Source of the DNA: Formosa sp030427735
GTDB lineage: Bacteria; Bacteroidota; Bacteroidia; Flavobacteriales; Flavobacteriaceae
Assembly: GCF_051200825.1 (NCBI RefSeq)
Contig: NZ_CP195158.1
Location: 3,038,001-3,102,000, forward strand
Length of the DNA stretch: 64,000 nucleotides
Reading direction: 5' to 3'
In this document: positions 27,364 to 35,089 of the stretch, one piece after another
How positions within the stretch are numbered: position 1 is the stretch's first letter
Layout of the letters: the number at the start of each line of letters is the position of its first letter
Position numbers and translations under genes: made by a program
Notes under the pieces: generated by a model
Seen by the model: only the letters and a program-made list of their open reading frames with translations
What the model was told of the DNA's origin: nothing
Databases searched by the model: none

Positions 27364-27680
27364 GATGAAAGTGTTTTAATTTAATTGATTGATGTTTTTT
27401 TGATTTATTAAAGAGACGACTTAAATTTTAAATTGTTACAGTAAAATTATTTCGATAACATTTTTTTAACTATTTGCAAATAAATTCCTTAAGAAATTAT
27501 TAAAACCAAAATTCGGTTTAAATGCTATTAAAAGTTGAACTAACATTGTGGTAACACACTAAACCACAAAAGAAAACGATTGAAGTTTTAAAGTCTTATA
27601 AAAACCCTAATTTGTAAGCTAAAAATTTTACGAAAGCCATTTTAAACTTTTATCTTTACGCTAATTATAAATTCTAGATA
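27364..27680. other. Intergenic region between ankyrin gene and gpmI
   Basis: This 317-nt AT-rich gap between divergent genes contains a near-consensus -7 box TATCTTTA at 27651-27658 ahead of gpmI. I see no strong palindrome, small open frame or RNA-like fold beyond that. Confidence 0.5.
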
Positions 27681-29198
27681 ATGAACAAGAAAGTAATTTT
27701 AATGATACTAGATGGTTGGGGAAAATCTCCAGACCCAAAAGTGTCGGCCATAGATAACGCAAACACACCTTTTATTGATGCCTTATACACCCATTACCCA
27801 AACGCCTCGTTACGCACAGACGGTTTACATGTAGGCCTACCAGAAGGCCAGATGGGTAATAGCGAAGTAGGACACATGAATCTGGGTGCTGGACGTATTG
27901 TTTACCAAGACCTTGTTAAAATTAATTTAGCTGTTAAAGAACAAACTTTAGGTCAAGAGCAGGTTTTAGTAGATGCCTTTAACTATGCAAAAACCAATAA
28001 TAAACCGCTTCATTTCTTAGGGCTGCTTAGCGATGGTGGTGTGCATTCCCACATCAATCATGTATTCGGTTTGTTAGATGCCGCAAATGAAGCCGAACTT
28101 AAAAACGTTTACGTTCATGCCTTTACAGATGGTAGAGATGTAGATCCTAAATCTGGTTTGGGCTTTGTAAGCGCTTTAGAAAACCACATTAAAAATACTC
28201 CTGCAAAACTAGCTTCTGTTACTGGCCGTTATTATGCAATGGATAGAGATAAACGTTGGGAGCGAGTAAAGCTAGCTTACGATGCCGTTGTTAATGGCGA
28301 AGGAGAGCAATCTACAAATATCGAGGAAAGCATCAAAAAAAGTTACCAAAACGATGTGACAGACGAGTTCATCAAACCAATAATCATGTGCGAAAACAAC
28401 AAACCTGTTGCTAAAATTCAAGATGGCGATGTGGTAATATTCTTCAATTTCCGTACAGATAGAGGTCGCGAACTTACTCAAGCCCTGTCACAAACCGATT
28501 TTCATGAAGAAAACATGCATAAACTCAATTTGCATTATGTAACCATGACCAATTATGATGAAAACTTCCAAAACATTAACGTTATTTTCAATAAAGAAAA
28601 TTTAACCGAAACGTTAGGAGAAGTCGTATCTAAACACAATAAAAAACAAATTAGAATTGCCGAAACCGAAAAATACCCACACGTAACATTTTTCTTTTCA
28701 GGCGGACAAGAAGAGCCGTTTGAAGGCGAATCTAGAATTTTAAAAAATTCACCAAAGGTAGCAACTTACGACCTTAAACCAGAAATGAGTGCTTTCGAAC
28801 TTAAAGATGCTTTAGTTCCTGAGCTAGAAAAGGAATCTGCCGATTTTGTTTGTTTAAACTTTGCCAATGGCGATATGGTAGGCCATACAGGTGTTATGGA
28901 AGCAGCAATTAAAGCCTGCGAATCGGTAGACCAATGTGTTAAAGACGTAATTACAACAGCCCTAGAGCACGATTACACCACTTTACTTATTGCCGACCAC
29001 GGTAACTGCGAAACCATGATTAACCCAGACGGTTCGCCAAATACAGCACACACAACAAATCCAGTACCTATTATATTAATAGACAAAACTTTAAAACATA
29101 TTAACGATGGGGTTTTAGGCGATGTTGCCCCAACCATTTTAAAATTAATGGGGATACCGCAACCAAAAGCCATGACAAGACATTCGCTTATAGATTAA
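27681..29198 (+). CDS. gpmI: 2,3-bisphosphoglycerate-independent phosphoglycerate mutase
   Basis: GpmI interconverts 3- and 2-phosphoglycerate in glycolysis using two manganese ions. It is an alkaline-phosphatase-superfamily enzyme of 505 residues. It starts MILDGWG with the first metal aspartate, and the phosphorylated serine lies in MGNSEVGHMNLGAGR. Further metal ligands lie in LHFLGLLSDGGVHSH, NFANGDMVGHTG and IADHGNCE. Length and motif order are normal. It appears to be a single gene, with an imperfect hairpin 31 nt after its stop that overlaps the promoter of the next gene. Confidence 0.97.
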   Translation: MNKKVILMILDGWGKSPDPKVSAIDNANTPFIDALYTHYPNASLRTDGLHVGLPEGQMGNSEVGHMNLGAGRIVYQDLVKINLAVKEQTLGQEQVLVDAFNYAKTNNKPLHFLGLLSDGGVHSHINHVFGLLDAANEAELKNVYVHAFTDGRDVDPKSGLGFVSALENHIKNTPAKLASVTGRYYAMDRDKRWERVKLAYDAVVNGEGEQSTNIEESIKKSYQNDVTDEFIKPIIMCENNKPVAKIQDGDVVIFFNFRTDRGRELTQALSQTDFHEENMHKLNLHYVTMTNYDENFQNINVIFNKENLTETLGEVVSKHNKKQIRIAETEKYPHVTFFFSGGQEEPFEGESRILKNSPKVATYDLKPEMSAFELKDALVPELEKESADFVCLNFANGDMVGHTGVMEAAIKACESVDQCVKDVITTALEHDYTTLLIADHGNCETMINPDGSPNTAHTTNPVPIILIDKTLKHINDGVLGDVAPTILKLMGIPQPKAMTRHSLID

Positions 29199-29229
29199 AC
29201 CTATAAACGGCAATCTTAAAATGAAATAT

Positions 29230-29266
29230 ATAGTACATTTGGCATTACATTTGCCGAATGTACTAT
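29230..29266. promoter_or_regulatory. 15-bp inverted repeat overlapping a -7 box
   Basis: ATAGTACATTTGGCA (29230-29244) pairs with TGCCGAATGTACTAT (29252-29266), with one T-G pair and a 7-nt loop. An exact -7 box TACATTTG (29246-29253) sits in its centre, 38 nt before the ATG at 29291. No T run follows, so an operator fits better than a terminator. Confidence 0.5.
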
Positions 29267-29290
29267 TATCCAAAAAACTAAAAATCTGAA

Positions 29291-29707
29291 ATGATATTTC
29301 AAGATAAACTCATTATAGCTGTCGACTTTGATGGAACCATAGTAGAAGATGCGTACCCGCGTATTGGCAAACCTAAAACTTTTGCTTTCGAAACACTTAA
29401 GCGTTTGCAGTCCGATGGGCACAGGCTTATTCTTTGGACATATAGATGCGGTAAATCCCTAGATGAAGCGGTTGCCTTTTGTAAAGATAATGGTATTACC
29501 TTCTACGCTGTAAATTGCAGTTTTCCTGAAGAAGTTTACGATCCTGCAATAAGTCGAAAAATTAATGCCGATGTGTTTATAGACGACAGAAATATCGGCG
29601 GATTTTATGGTTGGGGAGAAATATATCAATTACTTTCCAAAAACAATGCACCACCACTTACCGAACCTAAAAAGAAAGGTTTATTTTCATTCCTAAAAGG
29701 AAAATAA
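29291..29707 (+). CDS. Small HAD-like hydrolase, BT0820-type
   Basis: This 138-residue cytosolic HAD protein with a minimal or absent cap has motif I AVDFDGTIVED, a central motif II HRLILWTYRCG, and a motif IV-like acidic segment ADVFIDDRNIGG. Similar short HAD proteins are common in Bacteroidota, and their substrates are unassigned. The C-terminal tail is basic (EPKKKGLFSFLKGK). It lies alone between gpmI and map, and its promoter region is the palindrome at 29230-29266. Enzyme class is fairly sure; the reaction is not known. Confidence 0.8.
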   Translation: MIFQDKLIIAVDFDGTIVEDAYPRIGKPKTFAFETLKRLQSDGHRLILWTYRCGKSLDEAVAFCKDNGITFYAVNCSFPEEVYDPAISRKINADVFIDDRNIGGFYGWGEIYQLLSKNNAPPLTEPKKKGLFSFLKGK

Positions 29708-29767
29708 CACGAATCTTAACAAAGTATTAAACCCAGAGTTAACGCTCGCTCCCAAATATAAATTAAG

Positions 29768-29775
29768 TATCTTTG
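29768..29775 (+). promoter_or_regulatory. -7 promoter box TATCTTTG for map
   Basis: An exact TAnnTTTG match lies 19 nt before the map ATG. A second match, TATTTTTG at 29780-29787, is so close to the ATG that it would give an almost leaderless message, so the first is preferred. Confidence 0.5.
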
Positions 29776-29794
29776 TCGATATTTTTGTCGAAAC

Positions 29795-30613
29795 ATGGTT
29801 ATAGTAAAAACAAGAGAAGAAATAGAATTAATGCGCGAAAGTGCCTTAATCGTATCTAAAACATTAGGAGAATTAGCCAAAGCTGTAAAACCTGGCGTTA
29901 CCACATTAGAGTTAGATAAACTAGCAGAAACCTGTATTAGAGACCACGGTGCGATTCCTGGTTTTTTAGGTTTATACGATTTCCCTAACTCTTTATGCAT
30001 GAGCCCAAATGCGCAAGTAGTTCATGGTATTCCTAACAACACCCCTTTACAAGAAGGCGACATCATTTCTATAGATTGCGGTGCTCTTAAAAACGATTTT
30101 TACGGCGACCATGCTTATACTTTTGCTGTTGGAGAAGTAACACCAGAAGTTCAAAAATTACTAGATGTAACTCGCGAATCGCTTTATGTAGGTATTCGAG
30201 AATTTAAACTAGGAAACCGTGTTGGCGACGTTGGTTATGCCATTCAAAACTATTGCGAAGCACACGGTTATGGTGTGGTACGCGAATTGGTAGGACATGG
30301 TTTAGGCCGAAAAATGCACGAAGATCCCGAAATGCCAAATTACGGCAAACGCGGGCGTGGCAAAAAATTTATAGAAGGCATGGTTGTAGCTATAGAACCT
30401 ATGATTAACATGGGAACCCAACGCATTAAACAACACAGAGATGGCTGGACCATTACCACTTTAGACAACAAACCTAGTGCGCATTTCGAACACGATGTAG
30501 CCTTAGTTGATGGAAAACCAGAATTACTATCAACGTTTGCTTATATACACGACGCTTTAGGCATTACGACTAATGAAGAAGATGCATTCAGAAAAACTGC
30601 TTTAGTGCTTTAA
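29795..30613 (+). CDS. map: Type I methionine aminopeptidase
   Basis: Map removes the initiator methionine from nascent proteins using two divalent metals. The 272-residue sequence shows the pita-bread-fold metal ligands in order: aspartates in ISIDCGALKNDFYGDHAYTF, the histidine in VGHGLGRKMHEDP, a glutamate in VAIEPMI and another in SAHFEHDVALV. The substrate histidine is in VVHGIP. There is no N-terminal SH3 or zinc-finger extension, as expected for type I. Its stop overlaps the start of the methyltransferase gene by one base (TAATG), so they form an operon. Confidence 0.97.
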   Translation: MVIVKTREEIELMRESALIVSKTLGELAKAVKPGVTTLELDKLAETCIRDHGAIPGFLGLYDFPNSLCMSPNAQVVHGIPNNTPLQEGDIISIDCGALKNDFYGDHAYTFAVGEVTPEVQKLLDVTRESLYVGIREFKLGNRVGDVGYAIQNYCEAHGYGVVRELVGHGLGRKMHEDPEMPNYGKRGRGKKFIEGMVVAIEPMINMGTQRIKQHRDGWTITTLDNKPSAHFEHDVALVDGKPELLSTFAYIHDALGITTNEEDAFRKTALVL

Positions 30614-31386
30614 TGAAATCGGCTTTTAAGTTTGTTTTAAACACCATTCCGCGTCCTATTTTAATTCGGTTAAGTTATCTTGCTCGCCCTATTTTAGCTG
30701 CTGCTTTAAAAGGAAATACGTATACCGACCCTATAGACGGGAAACAATTTAAATCGTTTTTACCTTATGGTTATGGCAACCAACGCAACAATGTGTTATC
30801 ACCTTCTACCCTATCGCTAGAGCGACACCGTTTGCTTTGGTTATATTTACAGCGGGAAACCGACTTCTTTTCGAGTCCTAAAAAAGTATTACACTTTGCT
30901 CCAGAACAAGCCTTTTACAAGCGATTTAGAAGTTTAAAACATCTAGATTACACAACCACCGATTTGTTTTCGCCTTTAGCCGATGTAAAAGCCGATATTT
31001 GCGATTTACCGTTTAAAGACAATAGTTTCGATATTATTTTTTGCAATCATGTTTTAGAACATATCCCTGACGACACACAAGCTATGAAGGAACTCTATCG
31101 TGTTTTAAAACCTAGCGGCATGGGAGTCTTTCAAATCCCGCAAGACCTATCAAGAGCAACCACTTTTGAAGACGATACGATTACCGATAAAAAAGAACGT
31201 GCAAAAGTATTTGGCCAATACGATCATGTTCGGGTGTATGGTCGAGATTATTTTAACAAGCTCAGATCGATAGGATTTAAAGTGACTGAAGTCGATTACA
31301 CCAAAGCTTTTTCCGATGCCGATATTGAACGATTCTGTCTGGCAAAAGGAGAAATTATTCCTGTAGTTTATAAAGAAAACAACTAA
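30613..31386 (+). CDS. Class I SAM-dependent methyltransferase
   Basis: This is a 257-residue protein with a Methyltransf_11-type core: VLHFAPEQAFYKRF in the motif I position, DICDLPFKDNSFDIIFCNHVLEHI (motifs II-III) and ELYRVLKPSGMGVFQIP. The glycine-rich loop of motif I is replaced by FAPEQ, a form seen in several Bacteroidota methyltransferases. The N-terminal 70 residues carry a hydrophobic helix and a GYGNQRNN segment. The start codon overlaps the map stop, and a DUF423 gene follows after 4 nt. The substrate is unknown. Confidence 0.84.
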   Translation: MKSAFKFVLNTIPRPILIRLSYLARPILAAALKGNTYTDPIDGKQFKSFLPYGYGNQRNNVLSPSTLSLERHRLLWLYLQRETDFFSSPKKVLHFAPEQAFYKRFRSLKHLDYTTTDLFSPLADVKADICDLPFKDNSFDIIFCNHVLEHIPDDTQAMKELYRVLKPSGMGVFQIPQDLSRATTFEDDTITDKKERAKVFGQYDHVRVYGRDYFNKLRSIGFKVTEVDYTKAFSDADIERFCLAKGEIIPVVYKENN

Positions 31387-31390
31387 AAAA

Positions 31391-31759
31391 ATGAATGCAA
31401 ACTACATTGTTGCTACCGCAGCCTTATTAGGCATGTTAGCCGTAATTTTTGGAGCTTTCGGAGCTCATGCTCTAAAAAAGATAGCAACACCAGAGCAAAT
31501 TAAAAGTTTTGAAACTGGTGTAAAATACCAGATGTACCATGCTATCGTTTTATTGATTTTAGGCTTAAACTCCAGTTTTATATCAGCAACAATCTACTGG
31601 TGCTTTGTTACAGGCATTTTACTTTTCTCATTTAGTATTTATGGCCTTGTTTTGTCTGATGCAAAAGGAAAAAAATTAAAATTTTTAGGCCCTATTACTC
31701 CCATTGGCGGTCTATTTTTAATTGTAGGCTGGCTACTTTTACTGATTAAAGTTTTATAA
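31391..31759 (+). CDS. DUF423 membrane protein (YgdD-like)
   Basis: This is a 122-residue integral membrane protein with four predicted helices. The DUF423 signature is complete: VIFGAFGAHALKK in helix 1, FETGVKYQMYHAIVLL, FVTGILLFSFSIY and a final GPITPIGGLFLIVGWLLLL. The family is widespread, and its role is unestablished. It is the third gene after map and the methyltransferase with a 4-nt gap, so it is presumably co-transcribed. It ends 3 nt from the convergent apbE stop, leaving no room for a separate terminator. Confidence 0.9.
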   Translation: MNANYIVATAALLGMLAVIFGAFGAHALKKIATPEQIKSFETGVKYQMYHAIVLLILGLNSSFISATIYWCFVTGILLFSFSIYGLVLSDAKGKKLKFLGPITPIGGLFLIVGWLLLLIKVL

Positions 31760-31762
31760 AAA

Positions 31763-32746
31763 TTATTCAGGAAAACCATTCAAACTCATAGTTTCTAACT
31801 CTTGATTGTCATTTTCAAAAATCAAAAACACCTGTAGCTCTGGGTGGCTTTTTAAAAAGGCTTCAACACGTGCTATACCCATAGCTTTAAACGCCGTAGC
31901 ATAAGCGTCGGCAAACATGCAAGACTCTGCAATAACAGAAATACTCAACAAATTGGTTTTACTAGGGTATCCCGTTTCAGCATCAATAATGTGCGAATAA
32001 CGGTTCCCTGCCGCATCTAGTTTAAATTTACGGTACGTACCAGATGTTGCCATAGATTTATTTTGTAAAGGTATGGCCTTTAAAATAGATTGCGAGCCAT
32101 CAAAATGTGGCATTTCTACACCAACCTTCCAAGCTGCGTTTTTTTCTACATTAATCCCTCTGGCTCTAATTTCGCCACCTATTTCGACCATAAAATCCTG
32201 TATAGATTCACTTTCTAAAAATTCAGCAATAACATCTACACCATAACCTTTTGCTATAGCATTAAAATCTAGAAATGTATTGGCATCAGACTTTACAATT
32301 GTATTTGCTTTACGCTGTACTTTATCTAAACCAACACTTAGCAATAAACTATCTACTTTAAGGCTATCTAAGCCAATAATTTCCTTCTCTGGACCAAAAT
32401 CCCATGCATTCACTAAAACACCTATAGTAGGATCGAAAGCACCATCGGTTTCTGTATAAATGGTTTTAGAAGCATCGAAAACATGAATAAAATGAGTATC
32501 TACAGTATCGGATACATTGGCATTGATTTTTGAAATACGTGAATCGGGAGTGTATGTAGACATCGACGCATTGATAACCGCAAACAAGCTATCGAATTGC
32601 TGTTGGTAGTTACGATTGGTTTCGGAAAAATATTTTACATGATACGAGGTACCAAAAACAGGCCCAGATAACGATACATTTCGTTGTTCTTGCTTACAAG
32701 AACACAAAACACTTAGCGCAAGTAGAGCAATAAAAAAATGCTTCAT
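31763..32746 (-). CDS. apbE: FAD:protein FMN transferase
   Basis: ApbE covalently attaches FMN from FAD to threonine in exported or membrane proteins, notably NqrB and NqrC. The 327-residue lipoprotein has a signal ending LSVLCSC. FAD/Mg binding segments are FLDFNAIAKGYGVD, FMVEIGGEIRARG, HIIDAETGYP and the Asp-rich CMFADAYATAFKAMG. Its position about 2.3 kb downstream of nqrF on the same strand supports Nqr flavinylation as its job. It abuts the 125-residue gene upstream with no gap, so those two are co-transcribed. Confidence 0.94.
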   Translation of the reverse strand: MKHFFIALLALSVLCSCKQEQRNVSLSGPVFGTSYHVKYFSETNRNYQQQFDSLFAVINASMSTYTPDSRISKINANVSDTVDTHFIHVFDASKTIYTETDGAFDPTIGVLVNAWDFGPEKEIIGLDSLKVDSLLLSVGLDKVQRKANTIVKSDANTFLDFNAIAKGYGVDVIAEFLESESIQDFMVEIGGEIRARGINVEKNAAWKVGVEMPHFDGSQSILKAIPLQNKSMATSGTYRKFKLDAAGNRYSHIIDAETGYPSKTNLLSISVIAESCMFADAYATAFKAMGIARVEAFLKSHPELQVFLIFENDNQELETMSLNGFPE

Positions 32747-33124
32747 TTAATTAAGATGTGTTTCTATAACTTGAATACCATTGTATTCGATTAAATATTC
32801 CTGATTTAAGTAAATGGGTAAATCATTCCCATCTGGATTGCCTAGACCAACGCCAGCGTAAAGCACTTTAGCTTGCTTAGACCGCGCATGTTCCTTAAAA
32901 GTTTCCATCCAAACCACATCGTAGTTATTAGGATTTTCTGGCATTAAAACTGCACGAACTATAACAAAAAAATACTGACTGTTTTTATCGATACAAACAA
33001 ACTGCGGATGCCGTTTCAGCTTACTATTAATCGCTACAAACTCAAAACCGCGTTGTTCTAAATCTTTACCAACATGGTTCATAGCTAAATTATGAAGTTC
33101 TTGTGTTGTAAGTGGTCTACTCAT
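32747..33124 (-). CDS. Conserved hypothetical protein upstream of apbE
   Basis: I do not recognise a defined domain. The 125-residue product is soluble with no signal peptide. It has an alternating alpha-beta pattern (FEFVAINSKLKRHPQFVCI, YFFVIVRAVLMPENPNNY) that could fit a small nuclease-like fold, but no clear catalytic set. Similar small proteins near nqr genes may carry NqrF labels in databases. There is no ferredoxin, FAD or NADH motif here, so that label would be wrong. A minus-strand -7 box TAATTTTG at 33129-33136 lies right before the start, which implies an almost leaderless message or a later start codon. The zero-gap link to apbE is the only functional hint. Confidence 0.7.
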   Translation of the reverse strand: MSRPLTTQELHNLAMNHVGKDLEQRGFEFVAINSKLKRHPQFVCIDKNSQYFFVIVRAVLMPENPNNYDVVWMETFKEHARSKQAKVLYAGVGLGNPDGNDLPIYLNQEYLIEYNGIQVIETHLN

Positions 33125-33203
33125 ACTGCAAAATTAATATATAAACTTTACAATTTTAATTGTGCGGTATATTTTGTAACTTAAACCGTATAAAATTTGT
33201 GTT

Positions 33204-33647
33204 ATGAAAACAACTGTCCGATTTGATAAAGCCATACAAAAACTATATACTGCATTTCATGATAACACGTTACACCCAGAATGTTGTAAAAGTTGTGCAG
33301 TGGGCAATATTTTAGACCAAAATGATGCTTGGAAACATTTGTCTGATGAACACGGTTCTACCCAATTAAATTATTTAGGACAAGTACATCAAAACTTAGG
33401 AAGACGTTTTAACGGATACAAACCTTTGGAGCTACTACAGATTGAACATGAATTTTTAAAGGCCTGCGGCTATAGCGTACCCTTACATTATAAAAACAAG
33501 AAACCAAAAAAACCAACGAGTAAGGATAATTTATTTAAAGGACTAAGTGCAGTGGTGGCTTTATTATGCCAATTCGATAACATTCCTAATGTAATGGACT
33601 GTTCTAAGTTATTTGAATTTGAAATGCAACACGAAAGACTCATTTAA
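33204..33647 (+). CDS. Conserved hypothetical protein with Cys-rich motif
   Basis: This 147-residue soluble protein contains a tight cysteine cluster, ECCKSCAVGNI (about 26-36), plus later single cysteines. Conserved-looking blocks are DAWKHLSDEHGS, LGRRFNGYKPLELLQIE and FLKACGY. The cluster could bind metal, but the family function is unknown to me. Homologues near nqr operons may be named NqrF subunits; nothing in the sequence supports that. It is divergent from the 125-residue/apbE pair, and its 3' end leads into the REP-bearing terminator. Confidence 0.75.
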   Translation: MKTTVRFDKAIQKLYTAFHDNTLHPECCKSCAVGNILDQNDAWKHLSDEHGSTQLNYLGQVHQNLGRRFNGYKPLELLQIEHEFLKACGYSVPLHYKNKKPKKPTSKDNLFKGLSAVVALLCQFDNIPNVMDCSKLFEFEMQHERLI

Positions 33648-33670
33648 ATTAATTTGGTTAAAAACCATAA

Positions 33671-33807
33671 AAAAAGACTGGCTAAAAAGTTGATGTTTCG
33701 TCAATCTGAATTTATTTCAGATTCTCATAATTATTGATCTTCAATATGATGAGATTCTGTGTCAAGCACAGAATGACGAGTTGTTAAACTTCTCAGCCAG
33801 TCTTTTT
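33671..33807. terminator. Terminator stem with REP-like insert in its loop
   Basis: AAAAAGACTGGCT (33671-33683) is exactly complementary to AGCCAGTCTTTTT (33795-33807), and AAGTT/AACTT just inside extends the pairing. The 111-nt interval holds two REP-like palindromes. It lies between converging genes and can work in both directions. Confidence 0.75.
33699..33780. repeat. Two REP-like palindromes (copies 4 and 5)
   Basis: Copy 4: AATCTGAA (33703-33710), loop TTTAT, TTCAGATT (33716-33723), preceded by CGTC. Copy 5: ATTCTGTG (33754-33761), loop TCAAG, CACAGAAT (33767-33774), followed by GACGAG. They are inverted relative to each other, with flanking GACG at the outer edges. Confidence 0.78.
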
Positions 33808-33826
33808 ATGTATTAATAAATAAGGA

Positions 33827-34702
33827 TTACTTACTTAACAAAGCATTCAATACCGAAGGATTCATTTTTGTGCTCACTTCAGAAATAGGAGTAACCCCAA
33901 TTGTTCTATCTCCTTCCGTTTGATCTACAGCTCCTAAAAATGTAGTATTATAATCAAGTGCCACTGGAACACCATCGATTAACGCAGTATAAGAGAAATC
34001 TACAGTTTCAGAGAAATCACTATTTAAACTGAACATTGCTTCGGTTTCATGACCAAATTCATCAACAATCTCTTCGCCATCCAATCCTAAAAAGGCTAAA
34101 GCATAATAATGTGTCGTTTCTGCCATACTTGGAGCAACAGGAACGCCCTCTTCATCAAGATCTGTTAATAATACCAATTGAATATAGTTTGTAGACTCTG
34201 TATTTTGAAAATCGCCATTACCTGCTACTACAGCCCATAAACCATGAGTATTGGCCTCAGCACCATCATCTAAAGCATCTACTGGTCCGAAATACGCCAA
34301 TATAGAATTTTTAACCTCGTAATTTACCGCTTCAAAGAAAATAGCATTATCTTCTTGAACAGCATTAACCTCTACAGTAACAGTGTTACTAGTTAGGCCG
34401 TCGTTAGTCGCATGAATCGTATAAGATCCGGCCTGATTTGGAGTAAAAACTTGAGATATTTCGCTTTCGTTTACATAATAGGTTGAAGTAGCTGTAACAT
34501 TCTCGTCTAGATCGTTCATTACAGTTAAAGTTATAGAATCACCCATGTCGATAGTTGTAACATCGGCAGATAAGGTAATAGAAGTCGCAACAGGTTCCTC
34601 TATTATAGGTTCTTCAGTAGATCCGTCATCACTACTACTACATGATAAGATTAGGGTAGATGTTCCTACAAAAAGAGAACACAGTAAAAAAAATTTTTTC
34701 AT
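33827..34702 (-). CDS. Surface-type lipoprotein with Ig-like domain
   Basis: This 291-residue lipoprotein has a signal ending LILSC (Cys21), followed at once by SSSDDGSTEE. That serine/acidic run resembles the lipoprotein export signal that sends Bacteroidota lipoproteins to the outer face. An Ig-like domain (about 38-112: SITLSADVTTIDMGDSITLTV ... SYTIHATNDG) leads to a beta-rich C-terminal domain of unknown family (FFEAVNYEVKNSILAYFG ... TKMNPSVLNALLSK). It is very acidic overall. A minus-strand -7 box TATCTTTG (34733-34740) lies upstream. The function is unknown; ligand binding at the surface is plausible. Confidence 0.8.
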   Translation of the reverse strand: MKKFFLLCSLFVGTSTLILSCSSSDDGSTEEPIIEEPVATSITLSADVTTIDMGDSITLTVMNDLDENVTATSTYYVNESEISQVFTPNQAGSYTIHATNDGLTSNTVTVEVNAVQEDNAIFFEAVNYEVKNSILAYFGPVDALDDGAEANTHGLWAVVAGNGDFQNTESTNYIQLVLLTDLDEEGVPVAPSMAETTHYYALAFLGLDGEEIVDEFGHETEAMFSLNSDFSETVDFSYTALIDGVPVALDYNTTFLGAVDQTEGDRTIGVTPISEVSTKMNPSVLNALLSK

Positions 34703-35042
34703 AATTGATTATTTGTAATAAAATTGAAGAGTCAAAGATATACTTATATCGTTAAGAATCTAATGCAATTTAGAGGGTCAGGCATGAAATTATATGATTT
34801 TTCTTACATATTTTTTTAGGAATTCAGAAATTGAAAAGACTAAAACTATAAACACATAATACCGAATAAAACCATTAAACACTATAATTCAATACCATAA
34901 CTTAAAACAATATAGTAGAAAGACTATGAATATACACTTAGCAAAGAATATACATCATAACCTTGAAGAATAATGCTATTATGCTGCTATAAGAAGCTAA
35001 AACAGTAATTGGTTTGATTAAACTACAAGGTATTAAACACAA
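34703..35042. other. Intergenic region with a minus-strand -7 box
   Basis: An AT-rich stretch between the lipoprotein gene and the nqr terminator. The plus-strand sequence CAAAGATA at 34733-34740 is a -7 box (TATCTTTG) for the lipoprotein gene on the minus strand. I see no gene, repeat or structured RNA in the rest. Confidence 0.55.
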
Positions 35043-35071
35043 AAAAACCCAACAATATATGTTGGGTTTTT
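35043..35071 (-). terminator. Terminator of nqr operon
   Basis: AAAAACCCAAC (35043-35053) pairs with GTTGGGTTTTT (35061-35071) over a 7-nt loop, 19 nt beyond the nqrF stop. Confidence 0.9.
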
Positions 35072-35089
35072 AATTTATGTTGAGAACTG

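Noticed and set aside
32747..33124. Calling this small gene nqrF
   Set aside because: The true nqrF with all cofactor motifs is at 35090-36400; this protein has none of them.
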